In this document: positions 29,529 through 39,018 of the stretch, piece by piece
How positions within the stretch are numbered: position 1 is the first letter of the stretch
Layout: each line of letters begins with the position of its first letter
Notes under the pieces: generated by a model
Database searches by the model: none
What the model was told of the DNA's origin: nothing
The model's input: only the letters and a program-made list of their open reading frames with translations
Translations under genes and position numbers: made by a program
Source: Candidatus Opimibacter skivensis
Lineage (GTDB): Bacteria; Bacteroidota; Bacteroidia; Chitinophagales; Saprospiraceae
Assembly: GCA_016721905.1 (NCBI GenBank)
Contig: JADKHH010000012.1
Span: 1 to 64,000 of the forward strand
DNA: 64,000 nt
Reading direction: 5' to 3'

Positions 29529-30380
29529 ATGCTATACCCATACATCTACATCAACGGCAATATCCTCCCCAAAGAACAAGCCCTCATCCCGGTCTATGAC
29601 CTGGGACTCCTGAGAGGCCTGGGCATCTTTGACTACTTCCGGGTACTCGATGGGATACCTGTTTTTGCGGAAGACCATATCGATCGCCTCGAAAACTCGA
29701 TGCAGATGATGGATTTCAATACAGGCTTATCCAGGGAAGATTGGAAAGACTTGTTTTACAAGATGATCAAGGCCAATGAGGTGGATAGGGCCGGTTTCAG
29801 AGTTGTGGTCACAGGTGGCTTCAGCGATGACGGATACACCATTCCGGAGCAAAAGAATATCTACCTGATGCTGCATAGCCTTCCGGTCAGCGACCCTGCA
29901 CAATACGAAAACGGTGTGAGGTTGCTCACTATAAACTATCAACGTGATACCCCTACTGCAAAAACAACGGTGTATATCGAATCCATGAAGGCTCAGCCCC
30001 ATTTGAAGAAATCAGGTGCTTTCGAAGTCTTATATCATTTCAATGGTGTGATATCAGAATGTTCGAGATGCAATATCTTTTTTATCACACCGGAAGGCGT
30101 CATTGTTACCCCTGCAAAAGGTATGTTGAAAGGCGTCACACGCAAGCAGGTAATAGCCATTGCAGCCGAACACAACATGCCCCTCGAAGAAAGGGACGGT
30201 CATCTCGAAGAACTACCCTGGATGGCCGGTGCATTTCTGACAGCAACAACAAAAGGTGTATTGCCTGTGGTCAAAATTGATGACCAGTTGATTGGGGACG
30301 GATCCGTCCACCCACTGGCAAAGAAATTGCAGACCGCATACCTTGAACGGGTGGATCAGTATCTGGCGAAGGCTAGATAA
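29529..30380 (+). CDS. Class IV aminotransferase (BCAT/D-amino-acid transaminase/ADC lyase type)
   Basis: A 283-residue PLP enzyme: YPYIYINGNILPKEQALIPV, DLGLLRGLGIFDYFRV, FAEDHIDRLENSM, RAGFRVVVTGGFS, then TAKTTVYIESMKAQP with the probable PLP lysine, FEVLYHFNGVISECSRCNIFF and GVTRKQVIAIAAE. The fold and the E-C-S-R-C-N-I-F-F loop are typical. Which member it is (branched-chain, D-amino-acid or aminodeoxychorismate lyase) cannot be decided by eye. The ATG at 29529 fits the family; a TAAATTTG promoter-like box lies at 29503-29510. Confidence 0.8.
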   Translation: MLYPYIYINGNILPKEQALIPVYDLGLLRGLGIFDYFRVLDGIPVFAEDHIDRLENSMQMMDFNTGLSREDWKDLFYKMIKANEVDRAGFRVVVTGGFSDDGYTIPEQKNIYLMLHSLPVSDPAQYENGVRLLTINYQRDTPTAKTTVYIESMKAQPHLKKSGAFEVLYHFNGVISECSRCNIFFITPEGVIVTPAKGMLKGVTRKQVIAIAAEHNMPLEERDGHLEELPWMAGAFLTATTKGVLPVVKIDDQLIGDGSVHPLAKKLQTAYLERVDQYLAKAR

Positions 30381-30414
30381 CAGCTTAAGTCAGTTGTGCT
30401 CACTTGTGGCACAA

Positions 30415-30585
30415 TGCCTTTGGATGGCGCGCCGTGGTGAGCGTAGTCGAACTATTCTCGCCGCCAACCACCGCGATACCTACCGCAATACCCTAGAGAA
30501 TTGTCTTTGGAATCATCATGGCTGGCGGAGATACTTCGGTTTCGCTCAGCACGAGGTACGCCATCCAGCGGCGATTTTATTAAAA
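30415..30585. repeat. Dispersed element, about 170 bp, copy A
   Basis: Contains CCGCCAACCACCGCGATACC, TAGAGAATTGTCTTTGGAATC, ATGGCTGGCGG and CGCCATCCAGCGGCG. The same blocks occur in inverse orientation at 43545-43665, and the end block CGCCATCCAGCGGCG again near 36336. It occupies most of the gap between the aminotransferase and the amylase gene; no gene is seen there. Confidence 0.75.
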
Positions 30586-30697
30586 TGTCCCCTACACGAC
30601 ATTACACTGCACGTTTGTTTTTTTATCCTTTTGATCACTCAAGGGTAGTAACTTTATCCACTCGTTGTACCTTACAATACCAGCACAAACCAGATTT

Positions 30698-33505
30698 ATG
30701 AGAAAGCCTTTTTATTACCTTTTTTCAACTCTCCTCTGTTTACTGATTTCTTTTCCAATAGCCTACAGCCAGGTCGTGGAGGTGGTCCCCGTTTTTCCAA
30801 AAGTGACCGACAATGTCACCATCACCTTCAATGCGACAGAAGGCAATGGCGCCTTGACAGGTATCTCTCCTGTCTACGCCCACGCAGGTGTGATCACTTC
30901 TACCAGCACCAGTCCTACTGACTGGAAATATGTGCAGGGTGTATGGGGTACCCCTGACCCAAAAGTGTTGATGACCAACCTCGGCAACAACAAACACTCC
31001 ATCAGCTATAATATCAAGGACTTCTATGGCGTCCCGGAAGGAGAAGAAGTAGAAGCACTTGCATTTGTTTTTAGAAACGCCAATGGAAGTGCAGTAGGAC
31101 GTGCTTCAGATGGAGGAGACATTTTCTACACTATCTATCCGTCAGACATTGCCTTTCAGTCATTATTGCTCGCTCCACAGGAAGCTTCACTCGCTTTGTT
31201 TGAAAACGACATGCTCCCTGTCAAGGGCGCAACAAGTCAGGATGCCGACCTCTATATCAAAGACAATGGTGTCACCGTTTATCATACGTATGGAAGCTTG
31301 ATAGAATTTAATTTCACAGTTCAGGGCACGGGAAACCATGAGATCTGTTTTCAAGCGATCAGAAGCGCAGACACTCTCACACAATGTTTTTATTATTCTG
31401 TCATCAACGATGTCGTGGTTGAAGATCCCCCTGCCGGCCTCGAAGACGGATTGACCATACGCAATGGCAATGACTGTTTCTTCCAACTCTATGCGCCTGG
31501 CAAATCATATGTCCATCTCAATGGTGACATGACCAACTGGCAACTTCGCTCCGAATTTCAAATGAAGAAATCGGTCGATGGAAATACCTGGTGGGTCGAA
31601 GTGCCGGCACTTGACCTTGGCGCTAATTACAGATATCAGTATGTAGTAGACGGTACGATCAGGATTGGTGACCCATACAGCACATTGATCCTTGATCCCT
31701 TCAACGATGGCTCCATCACTGCAGAGACCTATCCTGATATGCCACAATACCCCTATGGACTTACGTCAGGTATGGTCAGCAGTTTTGTAGTAGGGCCTAC
31801 AGAGATCACGGCACCACTGAATCCAAAACCTGAAAAAACAGATCTCATTATTTATGAATTACTTATGCGCGATTTTCTTCATGCACATTCATATACAGCA
31901 TTACAGGACACGCTTGACTATCTCCAGCGCCTGGGTGTGAATGCCATAGAACTGATGCCTGTACAGGAGTTTGAAGGCAATCTGGGCTGGGGCTATAATC
32001 CATCTTATCACATGGCGCTGGATAAATATTATGGCTCTGCTGATGCTTTCAGATCATTGATCGATGCATGTCATGCCCGCGGCATAGCTGTCATTCTGGA
32101 CGTAGTATACAATCATGCATTTGGTCAATCACCACTTGCACAGTTGTATTGGGATCAAGCACAAAACAGACCATCAGCCAACAATCCATGGCTCAACCCT
32201 GTTGCGAAACATGATTTCAATGTAGGCTACGACTTCAACCACGAAAGCACTCCAACCAAACTATTTGTAAAACGTGTGCTCTCCTGGTGGATGGAAACCT
32301 ATGGTATCGATGGATTCCGTTTCGACCTCTCTAAAGGCTTTACACAAAACAACACGCTCGGTAATACCGCTGCATGGGGCCAGTACGATCAATCGCGAAT
32401 CAATATCCTTCAAGAATACGCAGACCATATTTGGTCTATCGATCCGGATGCATATCTCATACTCGAACATTTCGCAGACAACACTGAAGAGATTGAATTG
32501 TCTTCGAGAGGCATGATGCTCTGGGGCAATATGACCACTGCGTATGGCCAGGGATCAAAAGGATTCGGCGGTAGCGATGTGAGCAATACCTGGCATGTCA
32601 ATCGCGGTTGGGCAGACCCTCATCTCGTTGCTTACATGGAATCACATGATGAAGAGCGGCTGATGTATAAAAATCTATCTGCAGGTAACAGCGCCCCCGG
32701 ATATAATATCAAAGAACTCAAGACTGCCCTGAGCCGCATTGAATTGGTATCCTCATTTTTTTACCTCATCCCCGGACCTAAGATGATCTGGGAGTTTGGT
32801 GAGCTCGGCTATGATTACTCGATCAATTATTGCACGGATGGTTCGATCAGCACCAACTGCAGACTGGATGCAAAACCCATTCGATGGGATTATAAAGATG
32901 TATATATCCGTCAGCGCATTTATGATATTGACAGAGCTTTGATCCTCCTCAGACAGCAACCGGCTGTCAGAGATGGGGATCTCGAAATAAGTTTAGCAAG
33001 CCAGTTTGAAAAGAAAATGAGATTCCGCCACACAGATATGGATGTCGTCGTGTGCGGCAATTTCCATGTGGGCAACAGGGACATTGCCCCCGTGTTTACA
33101 AAGACGGGATGGTGGTATGATTATCTTTCAGGAGATAGCCTGCAAGTCACGGATGTCAATATGACGATCCCTTATGTGCCGGGTGAATACCATGTGTACA
33201 CCACCAAACGACTGACATTTGATTTTGATATCACTTCATCTATAGCAGATATTGAATTTTCATCGCAGCCACTGGACATCCATCCATCTCTCAATCAGGG
33301 ACAGTTTGATATCATACTGCCTGGCGATGCCACCGATACTCCGGAGGTTTATGTATGGGACATGACAGGTGCTAAGATCGATATCAATACAAGTAGAGTA
33401 GCTGACAGAATCGAAACGAGCATCGTGAATCCTGCGCCGGGTGTTTATTTCGTCAATGTACTGCTGGACAAAACGCTATATACAGGAAAGATTGTTGTGC
33501 AATAA
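30698..33505 (+). CDS. Secreted GH13 alpha-amylase-family enzyme with T9SS sorting domain
   Basis: A 935-residue enzyme that would cut or rearrange alpha-glucans outside the cell. A signal peptide (FYYLFSTLLCLLISFPIAYS) precedes two Ig-like regions. An early-set domain like that of CBM48 (FFQLYAPGKSYVHLNGDMTN, YRYQYVVDGTIRIGDPYS) follows, then the GH13 barrel: region I VILDVVYNHA, region II GFRFDLSKG (nucleophile D543), region III LILEHFADN (acid/base E590) and region IV MESHDEER (D651). The last 80 residues (IHPSLNQGQFDIILP, then GVYFVNVLLDKTLYTGKIVV) form a T9SS type A sorting domain. All catalytic residues are present and the frame is intact. A strong hairpin follows the stop. Confidence 0.9.
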   Translation: MRKPFYYLFSTLLCLLISFPIAYSQVVEVVPVFPKVTDNVTITFNATEGNGALTGISPVYAHAGVITSTSTSPTDWKYVQGVWGTPDPKVLMTNLGNNKHSISYNIKDFYGVPEGEEVEALAFVFRNANGSAVGRASDGGDIFYTIYPSDIAFQSLLLAPQEASLALFENDMLPVKGATSQDADLYIKDNGVTVYHTYGSLIEFNFTVQGTGNHEICFQAIRSADTLTQCFYYSVINDVVVEDPPAGLEDGLTIRNGNDCFFQLYAPGKSYVHLNGDMTNWQLRSEFQMKKSVDGNTWWVEVPALDLGANYRYQYVVDGTIRIGDPYSTLILDPFNDGSITAETYPDMPQYPYGLTSGMVSSFVVGPTEITAPLNPKPEKTDLIIYELLMRDFLHAHSYTALQDTLDYLQRLGVNAIELMPVQEFEGNLGWGYNPSYHMALDKYYGSADAFRSLIDACHARGIAVILDVVYNHAFGQSPLAQLYWDQAQNRPSANNPWLNPVAKHDFNVGYDFNHESTPTKLFVKRVLSWWMETYGIDGFRFDLSKGFTQNNTLGNTAAWGQYDQSRINILQEYADHIWSIDPDAYLILEHFADNTEEIELSSRGMMLWGNMTTAYGQGSKGFGGSDVSNTWHVNRGWADPHLVAYMESHDEERLMYKNLSAGNSAPGYNIKELKTALSRIELVSSFFYLIPGPKMIWEFGELGYDYSINYCTDGSISTNCRLDAKPIRWDYKDVYIRQRIYDIDRALILLRQQPAVRDGDLEISLASQFEKKMRFRHTDMDVVVCGNFHVGNRDIAPVFTKTGWWYDYLSGDSLQVTDVNMTIPYVPGEYHVYTTKRLTFDFDITSSIADIEFSSQPLDIHPSLNQGQFDIILPGDATDTPEVYVWDMTGAKIDINTSRVADRIETSIVNPAPGVYFVNVLLDKTLYTGKIVVQ

Positions 33506-33517
33506 AAATCCAACGGC

Positions 33518-33565
33518 AACCAATCAGGTAGGGGTTCAATATTTTGAACCCCTACCTGATTGGTT
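33518..33565. terminator. Perfect 22-bp inverted repeat after the amylase gene
   Basis: Arms 33518-33539 and 33544-33565 are exact inverses around a 4-base loop TATT, 12 bases after the amylase stop. The stem is stable enough to end transcription, but no T-run follows, so it may instead protect the mRNA 3' end. It has not been found elsewhere in the window. Confidence 0.65.
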
Positions 33566-33643
33566 TGTAATGAAGTACCAAAAAATGAATGCTGTTGCTC
33601 TTGTAGTGCAGGACCCTGGTTCTTATCAGGAAATTCAAACCAT

Positions 33644-34711
33644 TTGAAAGTCCTCATCATCAACGACTATGCTGCCACCATTGGTGGCGCGGAAAGGTTT
33701 CTCGAAAACCTGCTGTACGAATCGCAACACGCGGCTATTGATTTTCATCGACTCAACATAACAGACCTTGTCCAGGGAAGCGGAACAGCAGCCTGGTCAA
33801 ATGTGATCACGGACAGGATGAGGCGGATCAGGGTCATTCCGGAAATGGTATCGTGGATCACCCATCAGGTTGAATTGATCAAGCCCGACCTGATCCATCT
33901 CAACAATAATCATCTCTATACCAATAGTGTCGTACACAGTCTCAGATCCTCCGGCATTCCGGTGGTGTGGTTTGTACATGATGAATGTACCTTGAGACGG
34001 ATGCGTTCAGTCTTTTACGTACAGACCAACAACTCCTTTACTTTTCTCACGCATTCACCGCAGATATACAATGGTTTGACTTCGATGCAGAGAAAGGCCT
34101 ACCTGGTGAAAGTCCCCTTTAATCATACCAAATGGACATTGCCTCCTGAAGAGGTTATCAGGCATCGGTCGTCAGATTTACTCTATGTGGGGCGTATCGA
34201 AAAATCAAAAGGGATCTTCACACTTGTCAAGGCTGTCGACCTGATCAAGGAAAAGGTGTCCTCCATCAACTTAACTATCCTGGGCGATGGTTCCCAGCTC
34301 AAGGCTTTGGAAAGTATGGTGAAAGCGCGTAAGCTGACCCACAATATCAGGATTATTGGACTGCAGGAAGATCAGGAGTTGCGTCGGTATTATGCCAGTG
34401 CCCGAATCCTTGTATTTCCTTCAGGTACCGAAACACTGGGATACGTGGGCCTGGAGGCACAGGCTTGCGGGACGCCGGTCATCGCCTTTAAGAATGAAGG
34501 AACAATCCGCTGGTGCCGGGACAACGTCAGCGGATTTATTGTTCAGGGCACGTCCCCCCAAAAACTCGCTGACAAAGTATTGGAAATCATCCATGATGAC
34601 GTAATATTGACGCGAATTTCAACCGCAGCGCGGGAGAATATCAGACTTGAGGGTTACAATGCCTCAAGCCAGGAAGTCCCGGACATATATAAAGCAATTC
34701 TCTCGTGGTAA
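33644..34711 (+). CDS. GT4-family glycosyltransferase
   Basis: A 355-residue GT-B enzyme: KVLIINDYAATIGGAERFLE at the start, DLIHLNNNHLYTNSVV, VVWFVHDECTLRRMR, DLLYVGRIEKSKGIFTLVKA, LTILGDGSQLKALE, and the donor-binding ARILVFPSGTETLGYVGLEA with AQACGTPVIAFKNEG. The start is a TTG at 33644, directly before the GT4 N-terminal strand; the longer frame from 33560 would add a Cys-rich stretch that reads out of the terminator hairpin. It overlaps the deacetylase gene by seven bases, so the two are co-translated. Substrate unknown, probably a surface glycan or small glycoside. Confidence 0.85.
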   Translation: MKVLIINDYAATIGGAERFLENLLYESQHAAIDFHRLNITDLVQGSGTAAWSNVITDRMRRIRVIPEMVSWITHQVELIKPDLIHLNNNHLYTNSVVHSLRSSGIPVVWFVHDECTLRRMRSVFYVQTNNSFTFLTHSPQIYNGLTSMQRKAYLVKVPFNHTKWTLPPEEVIRHRSSDLLYVGRIEKSKGIFTLVKAVDLIKEKVSSINLTILGDGSQLKALESMVKARKLTHNIRIIGLQEDQELRRYYASARILVFPSGTETLGYVGLEAQACGTPVIAFKNEGTIRWCRDNVSGFIVQGTSPQKLADKVLEIIHDDVILTRISTAARENIRLEGYNASSQEVPDIYKAILSW

Positions 34712-35448
34712 AGAAGGATGATTTAAGGCTCTTATTTTTTCTATCCCAAAAGGTTAAGTCAATTTTTTCCGGCCTGTCTATGGTAGAAAAGCCAGAGGGT
34801 CAGAGAGTCCTGGTGATCGCCCCCCACCCGGATGATGATGTCATCGGCTGTGGTGGCACGATCAGGTTGCACCGGCGTTTAGGCCATAGCGTTTTTATTC
34901 TCTATCTCTCCGATGGAGAAAGGGGTATAAAAAACATGAACCCCATCAAGACAGCCGAGTTGCGCAGAGTGGAAGCCGTTCGATCTTCAGGTCATCTGGA
35001 TGTGCCGGAAGAGAATCTTTTTCATCTCCACCTTCGCGACGGAGATATCATCAACCAGTCAGGCACCAATTATGACTTCCGGTCCATCCTGGAAAAAGCC
35101 AATCCGGATATCATCTACCTGCCTTCCTTTTGTGAAACACACCGTGACCACTACGCGGCCAATATCCTGTTGAAAAACAACCTGGTCAGAGGGGCTACCA
35201 TCGCCGCTTATGAAGTATGGACCCCGCTCATCCCTAATCGCCTGGTCAATATCTCTTCTGTCATCGATGACAAGCGCAATGCCCTCCTGGAACATGCCAG
35301 CCAATTAAAAGAGTTGGATTACCTCGATGCCGCGCTGAGCCTCAACAGGTACCGGGCAGCCATGTTCCGCAAGGAACCTAGATATGCTGAGGCCTTTATC
35401 TATTGCACCTCTGTCCAGTACTTTGAACTGATGATGTCCGTTGAGTAA
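34705..35448 (+). CDS. PIG-L/LmbE-family N-deacetylase
   Basis: A 247-residue zinc hydrolase with VLVIAPHPDDDVIGCGGTIR (the metal- and base-bearing HPDD motif), VFILYLSDGERG, ELRRVEAVRSSGHLD and LPSFCETHRDHYAANILL (second metal site HRDH). Members remove acetyl groups from GlcNAc-containing glycosides. It starts with GTG overlapping the GT4 stop. A GT plus PIG-L pair makes a deacetylated glycoside, as BshA/BshB do for bacillithiol, but no BshC is seen and the GT is not clearly BshA-like, so a cell-surface glycan is equally possible. Confidence 0.85.
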   Translation: MVKKDDLRLLFFLSQKVKSIFSGLSMVEKPEGQRVLVIAPHPDDDVIGCGGTIRLHRRLGHSVFILYLSDGERGIKNMNPIKTAELRRVEAVRSSGHLDVPEENLFHLHLRDGDIINQSGTNYDFRSILEKANPDIIYLPSFCETHRDHYAANILLKNNLVRGATIAAYEVWTPLIPNRLVNISSVIDDKRNALLEHASQLKELDYLDAALSLNRYRAAMFRKEPRYAEAFIYCTSVQYFELMMSVE

Positions 35449-35614
35449 GTGAAAAGTGAAGAGTGAAAAGTGAAAAATGAAAAGAGGGATGATTGTAAAG
35501 AGTGAAAAATGAAAAGGCTAAGAGATCACATTCTACCAATGTCTCGGCCCTGGCCATGGCTTAGCTGGCCGAGCTCCTGCTCTATGCTGCCACTCCTTGC
35601 TCCTTGCTCCTTGC
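35449..35614. repeat. GTGAAAA-type 7-mer array and low-complexity spacer
   Basis: Begins with GTGAAAAGTGAAGAGTGAAA and continues with AGTGAAAAATGAAAAG-like units to about 35520, then a CTCCTTGCTCCTTGCTC run at 35590-35615. It lies between two convergent genes. Confidence 0.7.
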
Positions 35615-35615
35615 T

Positions 35616-36233
35616 CTACGCCATTTCCTGCACCACCTCTTTCACCTGAGGTATCATACGCTTGAGCATCGCTTCAATACCTGATTTGAGCGTCACTGTA
35701 CTTGACGGACATCCGCTGCAGGCGCCCTGCATGATGAGGGTAACGACACCGTCGTGGTATGATTTGAATTCGATATTGCCTCCATCCATTTCAACAGCCG
35801 GCTTGACGTAGGTATCGATCAGTTCGCGTATGCGCTTGACCATCTCACCATCATCCTCGCTGTAATTGATTTCGGACATCCTTTTATCTTCTGCTGCCGT
35901 CATAGCTTCCGCAAAACCATCCAGGATGACTGGTTTCTCTTCAGCTACGTAGTTCTTGATAAAATCCTTGGTACGGATCATCAGGTCTTCCCAGGCATAG
36001 TTGAGTTCCTTGGTCAGCGTGACAAAGTTGTTGCAGATATAGACAGACTTGACATAAGGCAGGTCAAAAAGGGCCGCCGCCAGCGGAGAGTATTCATCCG
36101 CCAGTTCCCGCGTACGGAAATCAGCCGTCCCGGCATAGAGCATCTTATTGGTCACAAACTTAAGTGACTCAGGATTAGGGGTTTGCTCGGTATAGATGAG
36201 CACCGGATTTTTGGTTGCTGTGGTGGATTCCAT
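35616..36233 (-). CDS. Nfu-type Fe-S cluster scaffold (NifU C-terminal domain)
   Basis: A 205-residue cytoplasmic protein that carries or delivers iron-sulfur clusters. The N-terminal Nfu_N domain (LIYTEQTPNPESLKFVTNKM, DLPYVKSVYICNNFVTLTK) is followed by a NifU-like domain with the cluster-binding CSGCP motif (Cys about 172 and 175) in ACSGCPSSTVTLKSGIEAML. This two-domain form is standard in Bacteroidota. ATG at 36233. No other Fe-S genes are adjacent. Confidence 0.88.
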   Translation of the reverse strand: MESTTATKNPVLIYTEQTPNPESLKFVTNKMLYAGTADFRTRELADEYSPLAAALFDLPYVKSVYICNNFVTLTKELNYAWEDLMIRTKDFIKNYVAEEKPVILDGFAEAMTAAEDKRMSEINYSEDDGEMVKRIRELIDTYVKPAVEMDGGNIEFKSYHDGVVTLIMQGACSGCPSSTVTLKSGIEAMLKRMIPQVKEVVQEMA

Positions 36234-36327
36234 GTTCTTATAAATGACAAAAGCCTGAAAAGGTTCTAAAAATTAATGGGGAAGGCAAAGGTCGTTATTT
36301 AGACTTAATATTGAATACCTAATTTCT

Positions 36328-36452
36328 TCCAGGAACGCCATCCAGCGGCGAAAAGCCGTTGCAGGAGTTTGCTCCTGCAACCATGATAATACCTAAAGAG
36401 GATTCCTTTGAGAATCATAGTTGTCGCAGGAGCAAAACTCCTGCAACGGCAT
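36328..36452. repeat. Dispersed element with GTTGCAGGAG/CTCCTGCAAC arms
   Basis: The left arm GTTGCAGGAGTTTGCTCCTG is itself a hairpin. A second hairpin, GTCGCAGGAGCAAAACTCCT, follows with CCTTTGAGAATCATAG between, and CGCCATCCAGCGGCG precedes. Related sequence occurs at 16857-16980, and a fragment (GTCGCGGGAGCAAACAG) at 37118-37134. Confidence 0.75.
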
Positions 36453-36471
36453 AGGCAGAAAGGATCGGGAA

Positions 36472-37083
36472 TTACTCCCATATCCATATTTTATCATTGT
36501 TATTAGGCTTGTCCGGGCAGTTGATATGGGTGACATATGTTTTAGGAGATGAACTGGCCCCCAGGATAATAGCCACGACCACCTCTGATGCCCCTACGGC
36601 AGCCAGCAAGCTTCCATTATCGCCAGCCAGAGGAATAGAGGCAAGGTGACCTAATCCCACAAGGGCTGTGACGGTGGCTATGGTCTGGCCTGTGGTTAAG
36701 GTTTTCAGCTTCTTTTTACCGCTTTGCTTTATAGAGAGTATGTCCTCTTTTGGAATCGCCGTATTAGTGAGCGACATATCTGCAGCATAGCTTGTTTCAC
36801 GAAATCCGAGGGTTTTCCCTTCACTCACCAGCACTTCCTTTTTCTCATCAAGCGTCATTGTCACAACGCCATCTTTATAAGAAATCAGTTTTCCGCTCAA
36901 CACATTATAACTGCATTTTGTGCAAGGAACAGTACCTGCTGCAGGCTGAACTATTTCCAGAAACGTGCCCGCTTTGAAGGTCTTCGATTTATTACCTAAT
37001 TGGAGCGTAATATCCTGTGACTGTATTGTTGAAACTATGAACAACAGGCATGCAAAGATGCAGAGGGTTTTTTGTGAGATCAT
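36472..37083 (-). CDS. Secreted protein of unknown function
   Basis: A 203-residue protein with a signal peptide (LCIFACLLFIVSTIQSQ). A beta-rich middle (FKAGTFLEIVQPAAGTVPCT, KLISYKDGVVTMTLDEK) contains a CTKC pair, and a C-terminal hydrophobic stretch follows (TIATVTALVGLGHLASIPLA and AAVGASEVVVAIILGAS) that may anchor it. I use the ATG at 37083; a TTG lies nine bases upstream. I do not recognise the family. It is alone between repeat elements. Confidence 0.55.
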   Translation of the reverse strand: MISQKTLCIFACLLFIVSTIQSQDITLQLGNKSKTFKAGTFLEIVQPAAGTVPCTKCSYNVLSGKLISYKDGVVTMTLDEKKEVLVSEGKTLGFRETSYAADMSLTNTAIPKEDILSIKQSGKKKLKTLTTGQTIATVTALVGLGHLASIPLAGDNGSLLAAVGASEVVVAIILGASSSPKTYVTHINCPDKPNNNDKIWIWE

Positions 37084-37185
37084 TAAAGGCAAAAGTAAAC
37101 AAAACGAATCACGGATGTCGCGGGAGCAAACAGTTCAATTATATCGCGCAGAGCCGCAGTTTAACTCCCCTTTTTTCCCCTTAAT

Positions 37186-37311
37186 CCATTCCTCCTTTTC
37201 CTCCATTCCTGCATTCCGACTTCCGCTTACTGAATACTGCCCACTGAATACTGACTGCTGATTGCTGACTGAGGACTGCCCACTGCCGTTCCGCCCTTCT
37301 GCCCTTCTGCC
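37186..37311. repeat. Degenerate 7-mer array (ACTGMNN type)
   Basis: ACTGAATACTGCCCACTGAAT and following GACTGCTGATTGCTGACTG units repeat with a 7-base period, then CTTCTGCC repeats, up to the lhgO stop codon. Confidence 0.65.
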
Positions 37312-38523
37312 TTAACCTTCTAACCCACTAATCTTCTCCCCAGCAATTCCAGCTACATACTCCCCGATCGACAGACACGAAGTAGCCGCCGGACTCGGCG
37401 CATTACAAAGATGTATCATCCGCTCCTGCTGCAGGATCACATAATCATCCACCAGGTTCCCGTTTTTATCCAGGGCCTGTGCCCTCACACCAGTTCTGCT
37501 GCGGGTGATATCCTTCATACCCAAGGTAGGTACCAGGACCTGCAGACTTTTCAGAAACGCTCGCTTCGAAAACGAACGGACCATCTCATCCATACCTTTT
37601 CTCCAGTGTTTCACAGCAAGTTTTTGAAATCCGCTATAGCTCAAGGCTTCCGCTAATTCACCCATATGCACATCGAGATGCTTGTATCCTTCTCTGCGGA
37701 AAGCAAGTACTGCATTCGGTCCGGCTTCAACACCACCATCGATACGTTTCGTCAGATGTACACCCAGGAAAGGGAAATTAACATCAGGCACCGGATAGAT
37801 CAGTCCCTTGACCAACCTGGTCGCTTCCGGACTTAGTGCATAAAACTCACCTCTGAATGGTACTATCTTATGCGGTGGATTCACTCCGGCCATCCGAGCC
37901 AGATGATCAGCATACAGTCCGGCGCATCCGATAGCTAATTTGCTCACAACACTCCTGCTGTCACTGGATATCCTTATGCAATCACGGTCTTCATTGATAC
38001 GATCAACTCTAAAACCGGTGATGATTTCTCCACCATGCTCTTTTATAAGCTCAGCAAGTTTATTGGCCACCACTCTGTAATCAATGATCCCGGCTTGCGG
38101 CACCCAAATGCCTTTGACAGCATGACAGGACGGTTCTATTTCTTTCGCCTCCTTCGCATCGATCATTCGTATGCCTTGCAGCCCGTTTTCTATGCCGCGC
38201 TTGTAGATACCTTCGAGGGTAGGGATTTGTTTTTCATCTCCCGCGATGATGATCTTGCCACAGAGCTCAAACGGAATATCATGTTGCCTGCAAAAATCCA
38301 GTAACATGCCATAGCCCTTCACACAGTTGATAGCTTTTGCACTACCCGGTTTATAATAAATCCCTGAATGAATGACCCCACTGTTGCGGTCTGTCTGATG
38401 GGTAGCCACAGCAGTTTCTTTCTCCACCACCACTACCTTGATGCCCGGATGAGCCTCCTGTATCTTCCAGGCCGTGGCCAGCCCGACTATTCCACCACCG
38501 ATTATTGTTACATCGTAAACCAT
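37312..38523 (-). CDS. lhgO: L-2-hydroxyglutarate oxidase/dehydrogenase
   Basis: A 403-residue DAO-family flavoenzyme that oxidises L-2-hydroxyglutarate to 2-oxoglutarate, feeding electrons to the membrane. The FAD-binding IIGGGIVGLATAWKI is at the very N-terminus, followed by HQTDRNSGVIHSGIYYKPGS (the hallmark LhgO segment), LAIGCAGLYADHLARM, IVPFRGEFYALS, FPFLGVHLTKRIDGGVEAGP and the end LCNAPSPAATSCLSIGEYVA. Length and motifs fit the family fully. It stands alone between two repeat-rich gaps. Confidence 0.9.
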   Translation of the reverse strand: MVYDVTIIGGGIVGLATAWKIQEAHPGIKVVVVEKETAVATHQTDRNSGVIHSGIYYKPGSAKAINCVKGYGMLLDFCRQHDIPFELCGKIIIAGDEKQIPTLEGIYKRGIENGLQGIRMIDAKEAKEIEPSCHAVKGIWVPQAGIIDYRVVANKLAELIKEHGGEIITGFRVDRINEDRDCIRISSDSRSVVSKLAIGCAGLYADHLARMAGVNPPHKIVPFRGEFYALSPEATRLVKGLIYPVPDVNFPFLGVHLTKRIDGGVEAGPNAVLAFRREGYKHLDVHMGELAEALSYSGFQKLAVKHWRKGMDEMVRSFSKRAFLKSLQVLVPTLGMKDITRSRTGVRAQALDKNGNLVDDYVILQQERMIHLCNAPSPAATSCLSIGEYVAGIAGEKISGLEG

Positions 38524-38539
38524 CAGAAGGCAATTTAAT

Positions 38540-38990
38540 AAATGTGGAGCTTATATGCTTATATGCTTATAGCTTATCAGCTTAAAGGTTGATGAGTTGA
38601 TGGGTTGATAGGTTGATGAGTTGATGGGTTGATGAGTTGATGGAGCTTATGGGCTTATCAAGCTTATAGCTTAGATAATATGTTTATTGATTAAAAGTAA
38701 ATGGTAATTACTGACAACTGACAACTGATAGCAGATTACTGATAGCTGACGGCTGATAGCTGACGGCTGACAGCTCAACTCTCGCAGGGCCCATCGCTAA
38801 ACACTGTATCCTTACTGTCAAATCTGTAGAGCGAGAAACTCACAACTCACAACTCACAATTCACATTTCACCACTCACTGCCCAGCGGCCTCTTTCGCAC
38901 CTACGGCGCTTAAAATGATTTTCGATTTTCAATGCTACATACATTACGCCCCTATGGGGCTGTGGAGTTATTCAGAGTTCAATGAAATAA
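38540..38990. repeat. Octamer and heptamer arrays with a GCCCC hairpin
   Basis: 38545-38695 is an AGTTGATG/GGTTGATR/AGCTTATA array with an 8-base period. 38710-38780 is an ACTGATR/GCTGACG 7-mer array, and 38838-38880 an ACTCACA 7-mer array. A GCCCCTATGGGGC hairpin at 38948-38960 resembles those at 13.6 kb. No gene is visible. Confidence 0.75.
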
Positions 38991-39018
38991 AAACTGCTAA
39001 TTGCTAATTGCCAACTGC

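Noticed and set aside
33560..33643. N-terminal extension of the GT4 protein with CCCSC
   Set aside because: It begins inside the palindrome arm, and the GT4 fold starts at the TTG at 33644.
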